A stretch of DNA of 5,158 nucleotides from Acidovorax sp. (GCA_011620245.1 WOZN01000334.1:1-5158); one strand, 5' to 3'; numbered from the stretch's first letter, positions 1-5,158 are shown. Made by a program: numbers and translations. Notes: generated by a model not told the origin, from the letters alone.

Positions 1-10
1 ATCTCATCCC

Positions 11-77
11 ATCCGTTCGGGCTGAGCCCTTCGACCCTTCGACAGGCTCAGGGCACGCCAGGCACAGGGCGAACGGG
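11..77. repeat. REP-like palindromic repeat (left copy)
   Basis: An imperfect palindrome built from nested arms. CCGTTCG (13-19) pairs with CGAACGG (70-76), and CTGAGCC (22-28) pairs with GGCTCAG (45-51). The centre contains CCCTTCGACAGGCTCAG. Positions 29-52 are identical, over 24 bases and in the same orientation, to positions 5114-5137 at the other end of the window. The left arm is shorter than in the right-hand copy, and about 16 extra bases separate the inner and outer right arms, so this copy looks degenerate. Such intergenic palindromes are common in Comamonadaceae and other proteobacteria and are thought to be spread by RAYT-type transposases; that origin is inference here. Confidence 0.75.
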
Positions 78-115
78 TTTTATCTGAGATATGTTGCCAA
101 TCAAGTAGGGGCAAG

Positions 116-144
116 AAAAAAGCCAGCGCGAGGCTGGCCTTTTT
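116..144 (-). terminator. Rho-independent terminator after the tRNA gene
   Basis: Read on the minus strand, GCCAGC (138-133), a five-base loop (132-128) and GCTGGC (127-122) form a perfect 6-bp GC-rich stem. It is followed at once by six T (121-116) and preceded by a run of A. The distance from the end of the tRNA gene is about 12 bases. The A run on one side and T run on the other mean it could also stop plus-strand transcripts. Confidence 0.88.
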
Positions 145-150
145 GGTTTG

Positions 151-227
151 TGGTGGTGGTAGGTGGACTTGAACCACCGACATCAGCATTATGAATGCTG
201 CGCTCTAACCAACTGAGCTATACCACC
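151..227 (-). tRNA. tRNA-Met (CAT anticodon), elongator type
   Basis: A full 77-nt cloverleaf including an encoded CCA end (153-151). On the minus strand the acceptor arm is GGTGGTA/TACCACC with discriminator A. The D arm is GCTC/GAGC. The anticodon stem is CAGCA/TGCTG with loop TTCATAA, placing the CAT anticodon at 193-191. The T arm is GGTGG/CCACC with loop TTCAAGT. All stems pair perfectly. The G1-C72 pair, and the lack of three G-C pairs in the anticodon stem, exclude initiator tRNA-fMet. A CAT anticodon can also belong to tRNA-Ile2, whose C34 is changed to lysidine by TilS. The acceptor stem lacks the C4-G69 and C5-G68 pairs of E. coli tRNA-Ile2, so Met is favoured. It lies 25 bp downstream of the enoyl-CoA hydratase gene on the same strand. 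Confidence 0.93.
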
Positions 228-237
228 GCAGTCCAAA

Positions 238-267
238 ATTATAGAACAATATTTATTGGTGTGTGAA
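238..267 (-). promoter_or_regulatory. Sigma-70 promoter for the tRNA-Met gene
   Basis: On the minus strand a perfect -10 box TATAAT (243-238) is preceded, after an 18-base spacer, by TTCACA (267-262), which matches the -35 consensus at five of six positions. The expected start near 231 lies only a few bases before the mature tRNA 5' end, and the stretch after the -10 is GC-rich, as in stable-RNA promoters. The -35 box is made from the Phe-Thr codons near the end of the upstream enoyl-CoA hydratase gene, so the promoter overlaps coding sequence. Confidence 0.7.
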
Positions 268-1032
268 GTTCGCCGGGCGCTTGTTCAAAAATGCGTCCAT
301 GCCTTCCTTCTGGTCCTGGGTGGCGAACAGCGCATGGAACAGGCGGCGCTCGAACATCACGCCATCGCAGAGCGATCCTTCAAAGGCTCGGTTCACCGAC
401 TCCTTGACGGCCATCACCGCGATCTGCGAGAAATTCGCAATGACCAGGGCTGCGCCCAAGGCTTCTTCCATCAGTTTGTCCAGCGCGACCACGCGGCTCA
501 CGAGGCCTGCGCGTTCGGCCTCCACTGCGTCCATCATCCGCGCGGTGAGGGCCATGTCCATGGCTTTTGACTTGCCCACCGCGCGCGGCAGGCGCTGCGT
601 GCCGCCACAGCCTGGAATGACACCGAGCTTGATTTCGGGCTGGCCGAACCTGGCATTGTCGGCGGCGATGATGAAGTCGCACATCATTGCCAGTTCGCAG
701 CCGCCGCCCAGCGCAAAGCCGCTCACGGCGGCAATCACGGGTTTGCGGATGGAGCGTATCGTTTCCCAGTTGCGGGTGATGAAGTCGCCCTTGTAGGCGT
801 CGGCAAAGCTGTATTTGGCCATGGCGCCAATGTCGGCGCCAGCGGCAAATGCCTTTTCGCTGCCCGTGATGATGATGCAGCCGATCTTTTCATCGGCATC
901 GAACGCCTTGAGCGCCTCGCCCAGCTCGTTCATGAGCTGGTCGTTCAGTGCATTGAGTTGTTTGGGGCGGTTCAGCGTGATGACGCCAACCTTGTCCGCT
1001 TCGATGCGAACTTCAACGGTTTCGTAGGCCAT
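253..1032 (-). CDS. Enoyl-CoA hydratase (crotonase family)
   Basis: A 259-residue cytosolic enzyme that adds water across the 2,3 double bond of trans-2-enoyl-CoA to give L-3-hydroxyacyl-CoA, the second step of fatty-acid or related acyl-CoA beta-oxidation. Full length for the family. AFAAGADI (61-68) supplies the first oxyanion-hole amide (Ala66). [15 protein letters not shown] (105-119) carries the second (Gly110) and the catalytic Glu113. [20 protein letters not shown] (129-148) holds the second catalytic glutamate, Glu133. Both glutamates of rat mitochondrial crotonase (Glu144, Glu164) are therefore kept, so it is a hydratase rather than an isomerase-only homologue. Sequence looks close to the short-chain mitochondrial type. 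The ATG has a strong Shine-Dalgarno sequence. A lone TATAGT (1079-1074) lies upstream without a recognisable -35 box, so its promoter is uncertain. The substrate chain and pathway cannot be told from the sequence. Confidence 0.95.
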   Translation of the reverse strand: MAYETVEVRIEADKVGVITLNRPKQLNALNDQLMNELGEALKAFDADEKIGCIIITGSEKAFAAGADIGAMAKYSFADAYKGDFITRNWETIRSIRKPVIAAVSGFALGGGCELAMMCDFIIAADNARFGQPEIKLGVIPGCGGTQRLPRAVGKSKAMDMALTARMMDAVEAERAGLVSRVVALDKLMEEALGAALVIANFSQIAVMAVKESVNRAFEGSLCDGVMFERRLFHALFATQDQKEGMDAFLNKRPANFTHQ

Positions 1033-1036
1033 GCAA

Positions 1037-1042
1037 TCTCCT
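1037..1042 (-). promoter_or_regulatory. Ribosome binding site of the enoyl-CoA hydratase gene
   Basis: AGGAGA on the minus strand, ending four bases before the ATG at 1032-1030. This strong match to the anti-Shine-Dalgarno fixes the start codon. It is the clearest ribosome binding site in the window. Confidence 0.85.
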
Positions 1043-1122
1043 GGGTTGATGATTCATTCAGACAACTTTGGGGACTATACCGAAGCCGAAGCGCGAAGCC
1101 GGGCTGGTTGTGCTCAGCAATG

Positions 1123-1155
1123 GAACCTGTTCTCAGAACTTGTTCACGACCTCAG
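1123..1155 (-). repeat. GAAC-NN-GTTC repeat, left copy (two palindromes in tandem)
   Basis: Two short palindromes of form GAAC-NN-GTTC lie at 1123-1132 and 1136-1145, 13 bp apart. Between them GTTCT-C-AGAAC (1129-1139) makes a third, overlapping palindrome. Positions 1135-1155, read on the minus strand, match plus-strand positions 5040-5060 at 19 of 21 bases; the shared core is TCGTGAACAMGTTCT. It begins a few bases after the stop codon of the M61 peptidase gene and about 100 bp upstream of the enoyl-CoA hydratase start. It could be a dispersed intergenic repeat or a regulator binding site. The rest of the 1033-1159 gap shows only GCTTCG triplet-like repetition (about 1081-1102) and no terminator with a T run. 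Confidence 0.6.
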
Positions 1156-1159
1156 CCTC

Positions 1160-3019
1160 TCAGGCCAGCCAGCGTGCGAGCGCGGCGCTATCAGTTGCGG
1201 TGAGGCTGATCGTGTCTGGCGTTGCCGCAGGCGCCTTGCGGCTGCGTTGCCCGGACGGCTTGGCCTGGGCAGGTGCAACGGCCGGCAGTGCCAGTGGCAG
1301 TTGCAGCAGGCGACCATCGCGTGCCACCACGGCGGTGATCTGCGTGGCCGGGCCGGCATAGAACGCCACATCCTCCAGCCGGGCAATGCGCCAGCCCTGG
1401 CCCTGCACTTGCACGCCCAGCCATTCGTCACCAGCAGCCATGCCCGCTTTTTCGGCGGGCCCGCCGCGCAGCACGGTCTTGATCTGCACGCTGTGGTTTT
1501 CCGTGACGCGCAGGCCCAGGCGCTGCGCCAGTTGGGGCTGCTCGGGCTTGAGTGCCACACCGTGGGCGGCCAGCAGCCCGGCGAGCGGCAGTTCGGCCGT
1601 GCTGTGCACCCATTGGTCCAGCTCGCTATCAAAAGACCGCCCCGCCAGCGTGGCCAGTTCGGCGCGCAGATCGGCCTCGGTCATGGGGCCGCCGGCGCAG
1701 CGCTTCCACAGGGCGCGCATCACGTCGTCGAGTGTGGCCTTGCCTTCACGGCGCAGTGTCAGATCCAGACACAGGGCGACCAGCGAGCCCTTGGTGTAGT
1801 AGCTCACCGTGGCATTGGGGGTGTTTTCGTCCTGGCGGTAGTACTTGACCCAGGCATCGAAACTGGCCTGCGCCAGCGTTTGCACGCTGCGGCCCGGTGT
1901 CTGCAGGACCTGGTTGGTGGCTTTGGCCAGCAGCTTGAGGAAGGTGGCATCGTCGATCAGGCCCGCGCGGCGCAGCAGCAGGTCGTCGTAATAGCTGGTG
2001 AACCCCTCGAAGAACCACAGCAGCTGGGTGTAGTTTTCCTGGCTGTAGTCGTACTGCGCAAACTCTGCCGGACGCAGGCGCTTGACGTTCCATGTGTGGA
2101 AATATTCGTGGCTGATGAGTCCGAGCAAGGTGGTGTAGCCATCGCTGGCGCGTGCTTCGCCCGTGCGGGGCAGGTCACGCCGGCCGCAGATCAGGGCTGT
2201 GGAGTTGCGGTGTTCCAGGCCGCCATAGCCGTCGTGAACGGCATTGAGCATGAACAGGTAGTTCTTGAAGGGCGGCTTGCCCTTGCCGTGCCAGAAGCGG
2301 ATGGCGGCCTCGCAGATTTTTTGGGTGTCGGCCAGCAGGCGTTTGCCGTCAAAGGATGGCACGGCACCGGCCACCACAAAGCGGTGGGGCACGCCACAGG
2401 CGGTGAAGCGGCCAATCCAGAAGGTGCCCATTTCGACCGGGCAGTCCACCAGTTCGTCGTAATGGCTTGCTGCATAGACACCAAAGCCCTTCCTGTCGAT
2501 GGTCTGCGGCGTCAGGCCCGTGGCGACGGACCAATGGGCTGTGGCCGCATTGCTGGCGATGTCGAGCGCATGGAGCGCATCTTCCTGTCCGTGCACCCGC
2601 AGGCAGACGCTGGTGCCGTTGAAGAAGCCGCGCGAGGCATCCAGCCACGCCGTGCGCACAGAGGTGTCGTAGGCGCACACTTCATAGGTAAGCACAAGGG
2701 GCCGGTCGGTGCGGCAGGTGGCCTGCCAGCGGTGCTTGTCGAGCTGGACCAGTGGAGCAGCGCGCCGGCCCTGCTGTGCAGCCAGGCGCTGAAGATTCCT
2801 GGAAAACTCGCGAACCAGATAGCTGCCGGGTATCCAGACGGGAAGCGACAACTCCTGCTGCGCCTGTGGATGCGCCACGGTCAGCGTGACGGTGAACAGG
2901 CGTGCATGCAGGTCGGTGGCTTCCACGCGGTAATGAACAGGGGCCTGCGTGGCGGGGGCGGGGATGGTGGGCATGGATGCGGCGTCGCGGAAGGGCGGGT
3001 GCCTGGCGCAAATGCGCAT
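1160..3019 (-). CDS. M61 family metallopeptidase (glycyl aminopeptidase type) with PDZ domain
   Basis: A 619-residue zinc peptidase, about the full length of family M61, whose characterised members release N-terminal glycine or alanine from peptides. The N-terminal beta-rich domain (about 28-200) contains LPVWIPGSYLVREF (59-72). The catalytic domain follows: GGLEH (266-270), then HEYFH (304-308) with zinc ligands His304 and His308 and catalytic Glu305, and Glu338 in FFEGFTSYY as the likely third ligand. A PDZ-like region (about 495-575) includes LRGGPAEKAGMAAGDEWLGV (517-536). The last 40 or so residues are a Pro/Ala/Lys-rich tail. No signal peptide or membrane helix is visible, so a cytoplasmic site is likely. 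Start choice: the ATG at 3019 has GGTGA one base upstream and keeps GC-rich third positions. Met16 (ATG at 2974) is equally possible because family similarity starts near residue 28 and neither has a good ribosome site. Third in line after dsbC; gap 59 or 104 bp. Confidence 0.92.
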   Translation of the reverse strand: MRICARHPPFRDAASMPTIPAPATQAPVHYRVEATDLHARLFTVTLTVAHPQAQQELSLPVWIPGSYLVREFSRNLQRLAAQQGRRAAPLVQLDKHRWQATCRTDRPLVLTYEVCAYDTSVRTAWLDASRGFFNGTSVCLRVHGQEDALHALDIASNAATAHWSVATGLTPQTIDRKGFGVYAASHYDELVDCPVEMGTFWIGRFTACGVPHRFVVAGAVPSFDGKRLLADTQKICEAAIRFWHGKGKPPFKNYLFMLNAVHDGYGGLEHRNSTALICGRRDLPRTGEARASDGYTTLLGLISHEYFHTWNVKRLRPAEFAQYDYSQENYTQLLWFFEGFTSYYDDLLLRRAGLIDDATFLKLLAKATNQVLQTPGRSVQTLAQASFDAWVKYYRQDENTPNATVSYYTKGSLVALCLDLTLRREGKATLDDVMRALWKRCAGGPMTEADLRAELATLAGRSFDSELDQWVHSTAELPLAGLLAAHGVALKPEQPQLAQRLGLRVTENHSVQIKTVLRGGPAEKAGMAAGDEWLGVQVQGQGWRIARLEDVAFYAGPATQITAVVARDGRLLQLPLALPAVAPAQAKPSGQRSRKAPAATPDTISLTATDSAALARWLA

Positions 3020-3051
3020 TTCACCCGTGGGGTCTCGGGGCTCGAAGGGTG

Positions 3052-3072
3052 GCGAGGGGGTGGCCCCCTCGC
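3052..3072 (-). other. GC-rich perfect hairpin between dsbC and the peptidase gene
   Basis: GCGAGGGGG (3052-3060) and CCCCCTCGC (3064-3072) are perfect 9-bp inverted repeats around a three-base loop, starting six bases after the dsbC stop codon on the minus strand. No T run follows, so it is not a classical rho-independent terminator. It could protect the 3' end of an upstream mRNA, slow polymerase, or lower expression of the downstream peptidase gene. Confidence 0.55.
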
Positions 3073-3078
3073 GTGAAC

Positions 3079-3807
3079 TCAGTTGCTGCTCGGGGCGCCA
3101 CCGGCTTCGGCCAGGCGTTTTTCCACATCCTGGGCGCTGATGGCTCCGGGAACGCGCGAGCCGTTCGTGAAAATCAGCGTGGGGGTTCCGGTGATCTTGT
3201 ACTTTTTGCCGAACGCAAGATTGCGCTGCAAGGCGCTGGTGTCGCAGCTGGCGGTGTTGGGTGTCTTGTCGCGCAGCATGTGGTCATGCCAGGTGGTGGC
3301 CCTGTCTTTTGCACACCAGATGTTGCGGGATTTCTCTGCCGAGTCGGGGCTCAGGATGGGGTAGAGAAACAGGTAGATCGTGATGTTGTCCACGTTCTGC
3401 ATATCCCGCTCGAAACGCTTGCAGTAGCCGCAGTTGGGGTCTTCAAACACCGCCACCTTGCGTTTGCCATCGCCACGCACGATGGTGAAGGCGTCCTTCA
3501 GGGGCAGGGCAGCAAAATCCACCGCCGTGAGCTTGTTGATGCGGTCTTCGGTCAGGTTGCGGCGCGCCTTGGTGTCGATCAGCTCACCCTGGATGACGTA
3601 GTTGCCCTTGGCGTCGGTGTAGAAAAGGTCGGTGCCGATGCGCACTTCATAGAGGCCCGGCATGGCCGTGGTGCGGACCTCGTCGATCTTTTCCATTTGC
3701 GGAATGCGTTCGGCCAGCGTTTTGCGCAGGACTGCTTCCTGGGCGGACGCTGCGAAACTCAGGGCGAAAGCGGCCGCGGCCAGCAGGGTGGGGATCAGTT
3801 GCATCAT
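3079..3807 (-). CDS. dsbC: Thiol:disulfide interchange protein DsbC (disulfide isomerase)
   Basis: A 242-residue periplasmic protein disulfide isomerase that corrects wrong disulfides in secreted proteins and is normally kept reduced by DsbD. From the ATG at 3807, residues 1-22 form a signal peptide with an Ala/Leu/Phe core ending in ASA-QE. The mature protein has the N-terminal dimerisation domain (about 23-80, including GLYEVRIGTDLFYTDAKGNY), a linker helix, and a thioredoxin fold. The active site is CGYC (126-129) after FEDPN, and the cis-proline is in TGTPT (206-210). Cys165 and Cys188 match the second, structural disulfide of E. coli DsbC. The frame is open to a TTG at 3819, but tandem ATGs at 3807 and 3804 are better starts, with a weak GAG as ribosome site. 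The signal n-region lacks Lys or Arg, which is unusual. It lies 46 bp after the hydroxylase gene, so co-transcription is likely. Confidence 0.93.
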   Translation of the reverse strand: MMQLIPTLLAAAAFALSFAASAQEAVLRKTLAERIPQMEKIDEVRTTAMPGLYEVRIGTDLFYTDAKGNYVIQGELIDTKARRNLTEDRINKLTAVDFAALPLKDAFTIVRGDGKRKVAVFEDPNCGYCKRFERDMQNVDNITIYLFLYPILSPDSAEKSRNIWCAKDRATTWHDHMLRDKTPNTASCDTSALQRNLAFGKKYKITGTPTLIFTNGSRVPGAISAQDVEKRLAEAGGAPSSN

Positions 3808-3853
3808 GTTCTCGTTCAATGTTGTCGCGGCGCGGCCTTCGCAGCCGCGGGTA

Positions 3854-4987
3854 TCAGTGGGTTCCCATGGCCTGGCGGGCCATCCATTCCTTCAGGGGGC
3901 CACTGCGTTCAAAACCCTTCATTCCCCAGTTGCGCAGCGCTTGCCAAGGGCCTTCGGTGCGCGAAAAAAGCTGTTGCAGACTGTCGGTGGCCAGCCCCAT
4001 GGGCAGCATGGCCGCCTTGCGCTCGCGCTCGTAGCGGCGCAACAAGCGCAGGTCGGCCACATTGCGCCAGTAGTCGCGCCCATGCAGCACGCGGGCCAGG
4101 GTCTGCGCATCGGCCAGGCCCATGTTCAGCCCCTGTCCTGCCAGCGGATGCACGTTGTGTGCGGCGTCGCCGGCCAGCACCCAGCTGCATGGCTGGCTGC
4201 CCTGCGCCGGCAAGGCACCGCACCAGCGATTGGCCCGCGCCTGCTGCAAGGGCCACGCGGCCCGTTCGCCCTGCAATTGCAGGGCTCCCAGCGCGCCCTG
4301 GCTGGCGGCTTCGAGGCGCTGGGTAAATTCTTGTGGCGCCAGCGCCAGCAACTGGGGCACCTGTTCCTTGAGGGCAGACCACACCACCGCGACAGAGTTC
4401 CCCTGCGCGCCGTCCAGTGGCAAGAAAGCCAGGATGCCGTCCGGCAGAAACCACTGGCGGGCGATCTGGCCGTGGGGGTGCTCGCAAGTCAGCCGCGTGG
4501 CGATGGCGTGCTGTTCGTAGGCAGTGACCTCGAATGCCACCCCAAACTCGCTGCGGGTGCGGCTGGCCCGGCCCTCGCATACCACGGTGAGGGCTGCCGG
4601 CACTGGCTCGGAGACCAATTCGACCTGGGGCTGGTAGCGCACGGCTTCTGCCAGGCGTGCTTCGAGTGCGGGCACATCCACAATCCAGGCCAGTGCGTCA
4701 ACGCCCTGCGCAGCGGCATCAAAGTGCACTGCGCCACCCTGGTCGCCAAAAACCTGCATCTGCGTCACCGCCGTGGCATGGGCCGGATCGGGCCAGCTGC
4801 GCAATGAATCGAGCAACTGGCGCGATGCCGCGTTCAGTGCGTAAGCCCGCACATCGCCCGTGGGCACCACCGAGGGAGAGGGCGCAGCCACGAGGGCGAC
4901 GCGCAGCCTCTCGCGTGCGAGCAGCAAGGCCAGGGTGCGTCCCACCGCGCCCGCGCCACGGATACAGATGTCAAAGGTTTTCGCCAT
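3854..4987 (-). CDS. UbiH/UbiF/COQ6-family FAD-dependent hydroxylase (ubiquinone biosynthesis)
   Basis: A 377-residue flavoprotein monooxygenase of the family that hydroxylates the aromatic ring of ubiquinone precursors using NAD(P)H and oxygen; a membrane-associated role is inferred from the family. Start at the ATG at 4987. Residues 5-35 form the FAD-binding beta-alpha-beta unit with GAGAVG (11-16). The middle motif reads CEGRASRTR (137-145), with Glu138 where the family usually has Asp of DG. The third motif is AGDAAHNVHPLAGQGLNMG (272-290), the hallmark FAD/ribityl site of this family. Length is normal. Which ring position (C1, C5 or C6) it acts on cannot be decided, so no symbol is given; an undefined UbiH-like monooxygenase is the alternative. 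An in-frame GTG at 5038 would add 17 poorly conserved-looking residues. No Shine-Dalgarno precedes the ATG. First gene of a probable three-gene unit with dsbC and the M61 peptidase. Confidence 0.9.
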   Translation of the reverse strand: MAKTFDICIRGAGAVGRTLALLLARERLRVALVAAPSPSVVPTGDVRAYALNAASRQLLDSLRSWPDPAHATAVTQMQVFGDQGGAVHFDAAAQGVDALAWIVDVPALEARLAEAVRYQPQVELVSEPVPAALTVVCEGRASRTRSEFGVAFEVTAYEQHAIATRLTCEHPHGQIARQWFLPDGILAFLPLDGAQGNSVAVVWSALKEQVPQLLALAPQEFTQRLEAASQGALGALQLQGERAAWPLQQARANRWCGALPAQGSQPCSWVLAGDAAHNVHPLAGQGLNMGLADAQTLARVLHGRDYWRNVADLRLLRRYERERKAAMLPMGLATDSLQQLFSRTEGPWQALRNWGMKGFERSGPLKEWMARQAMGTH

Positions 4988-5002
4988 GGGGGCATTGTAG
5001 GA

Positions 5003-5033
5003 GGGCCCGCAGCCCTGATGCGGCCCCGCCGCA
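5003..5033 (-). other. Two small GC hairpins before the hydroxylase gene
   Basis: TGCGGC (5019-5024) and GCCGCA (5028-5033) form a perfect 6-bp stem with a three-base loop. GGGC (5003-5006) and GCCC (5012-5015) form a shorter one. If transcription starts upstream of them, they would lie in the leader just before the hydroxylase start. The conserved role, if any, is unknown. Confidence 0.4.
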
Positions 5034-5039
5034 GTCACC

Positions 5040-5060
5040 CTGAGATCGTGAACACGTTCT
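5040..5060 (+). repeat. GAAC-NN-GTTC repeat, right copy
   Basis: Matches the minus strand of 1135-1155 at 19 of 21 bases, with core TCGTGAACACGTTCT and the palindrome GAAC-AC-GTTC at 5050-5059. This copy is single, whereas the left copy has a second palindrome next to it. The two copies face outward from the hydroxylase-dsbC-peptidase block. It overlaps the weak candidate promoter at 5059-5087. Confidence 0.55.
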
Positions 5061-5087
5061 TATTGATCCGGCCCTGTGAAGTTTGAA
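5059..5087 (-). promoter_or_regulatory. Weak candidate promoter for the hydroxylase-dsbC-peptidase unit
   Basis: On the minus strand TTCAAA (5087-5082) and AATAAG (5064-5059) are separated by 17 bases; each matches the sigma-70 consensus at four of six positions. This would give a leader of about 65 bases with the hairpins at 5003-5033. The match is weak and the assignment is tentative. The alternative, a lone TACAAT at 4999-4994, has no -35 box. Confidence 0.25.
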
Positions 5088-5095
5088 CCGATCGC

Positions 5096-5137
5096 CCTGA
5101 GCTTGTCGAAGGGCTTCGACCCTTCGACAGGCTCAGG
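5096..5137. repeat. REP-like palindromic repeat (right copy)
   Basis: A long hairpin with 18-base arms at 5096-5113 and 5120-5137, 17 of 18 positions pairing, and a six-base loop CTTCGA. The right part shares 24 identical bases with the left copy near position 29-52. CTGAGCTTG (5097-5105) can instead pair perfectly with CAAGCTCAG (5144-5152), so a further partial arm follows and the element may continue beyond the window. Its place outside the coding block, ahead of the hydroxylase promoter region, is typical for intergenic REP elements. Confidence 0.8.
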
Positions 5138-5158
5138 ACAGGCCAAGCTCAGCCTGAA

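Noticed and set aside
4..189. Minus-strand open frame of 61 codons at the left edge
   Set aside because: It runs through the tRNA 3' half, its terminator and the REP-like repeat, so it is not a real gene.
1074..1079. TATAGT as -10 box of the enoyl-CoA hydratase promoter
   Set aside because: No -35-like hexamer lies 15 to 18 bases upstream (only CGGCTT/CCGGCT-type sequence) and there is no extended -10 TG, so it is not listed as a promoter.
1123..1145. LexA-type SOS box
   Set aside because: The GAAC/GTTC half-sites are two bases apart within each palindrome and nine bases apart between direct copies. This fits neither GAACN4GTTC (Gram-positive type), GTTCN7GTTC (alphaproteobacterial type) nor CTGT-N8-ACAG.
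1031..3076. Long plus-strand open frame of 681 codons
   Set aside because: It is antisense to the M61 peptidase gene, which has the complete HEYFH and GGLEH motifs and PDZ domain. The plus-strand translation has no recognisable domain and only mirrors the GC-rich codon pattern.
3831..3849. CGCGGC/GCCGCG inverted repeat between the hydroxylase and dsbC genes
   Set aside because: A 6-bp stem with a seven-base loop and no T run is expected often by chance in DNA of this GC content; not called a terminator.
2902..4326. Plus-strand open frame of 474 codons across dsbC and the hydroxylase
   Set aside because: It covers parts of three well-supported minus-strand genes and encodes a low-complexity Arg/Ala/Pro-rich product. 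It is a shadow frame of high-GC DNA.
3662..4807. Plus-strand open frame of 381 codons
   Set aside because: Antisense to the hydroxylase gene, whose GDAAH-type FAD motif fixes the true strand; no domain is visible in the plus-strand product.
5036..5038. GTG as start of the hydroxylase
   Set aside because: It has no properly spaced ribosome site and adds 17 residues that do not resemble the family. The ATG at 4987 begins directly before the FAD-binding unit.

Overview
The window is GC-rich chromosomal DNA. Several things point to a betaproteobacterium, most likely Comamonadaceae (Acidovorax/Comamonas-like): the codon use, the CTTCGACAGGCTCAG-type repeats, and the set of ubiquinone hydroxylase, DsbC and M61 peptidase genes. 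The family placement is inferred from gene content and style, not from a database match. All four protein genes and the one tRNA gene lie on the minus strand, so the region is read from right to left.

Layout in transcription order (right to left). The right edge (about 5039-5158) is non-coding. It holds a REP-like palindrome, a short GAAC-NN-GTTC repeat copy, and a GC-rich possible leader with two small hairpins. Next comes a UbiH/UbiF/COQ6-type FAD hydroxylase (3854-4987), then dsbC (3079-3807) 46 bp downstream, then an M61 glycyl-aminopeptidase-type metallopeptidase with a C-terminal PDZ domain (1160-3019). These three could form one transcript, although a GC-rich perfect hairpin sits between dsbC and the peptidase gene. 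A non-coding gap of about 127 bp holds the second copy of the GAAC-NN-GTTC repeat, in inverted orientation. It is followed by a complete enoyl-CoA hydratase gene (253-1032) with a good Shine-Dalgarno sequence. A tRNA-Met(CAT) gene follows 25 bp downstream, with its own promoter overlapping the end of the hydratase gene and a rho-independent terminator after it. The left edge carries a second REP-like element.

Functionally these are housekeeping genes: quinone hydroxylation in the membrane, disulfide isomerisation in the periplasm, peptide trimming, beta-oxidation-type hydration of enoyl-CoA, and translation. I see no phage, transposase, CRISPR, toxin or defence genes, and no sign of a new multi-gene system. 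The observations most worth a second look are small: the shared 21-bp inverted repeat on both sides of the three-gene block, the Shine-Dalgarno-less start of the hydroxylase, its altered second FAD motif, and the tRNA promoter nested in the 3' end of a coding gene.
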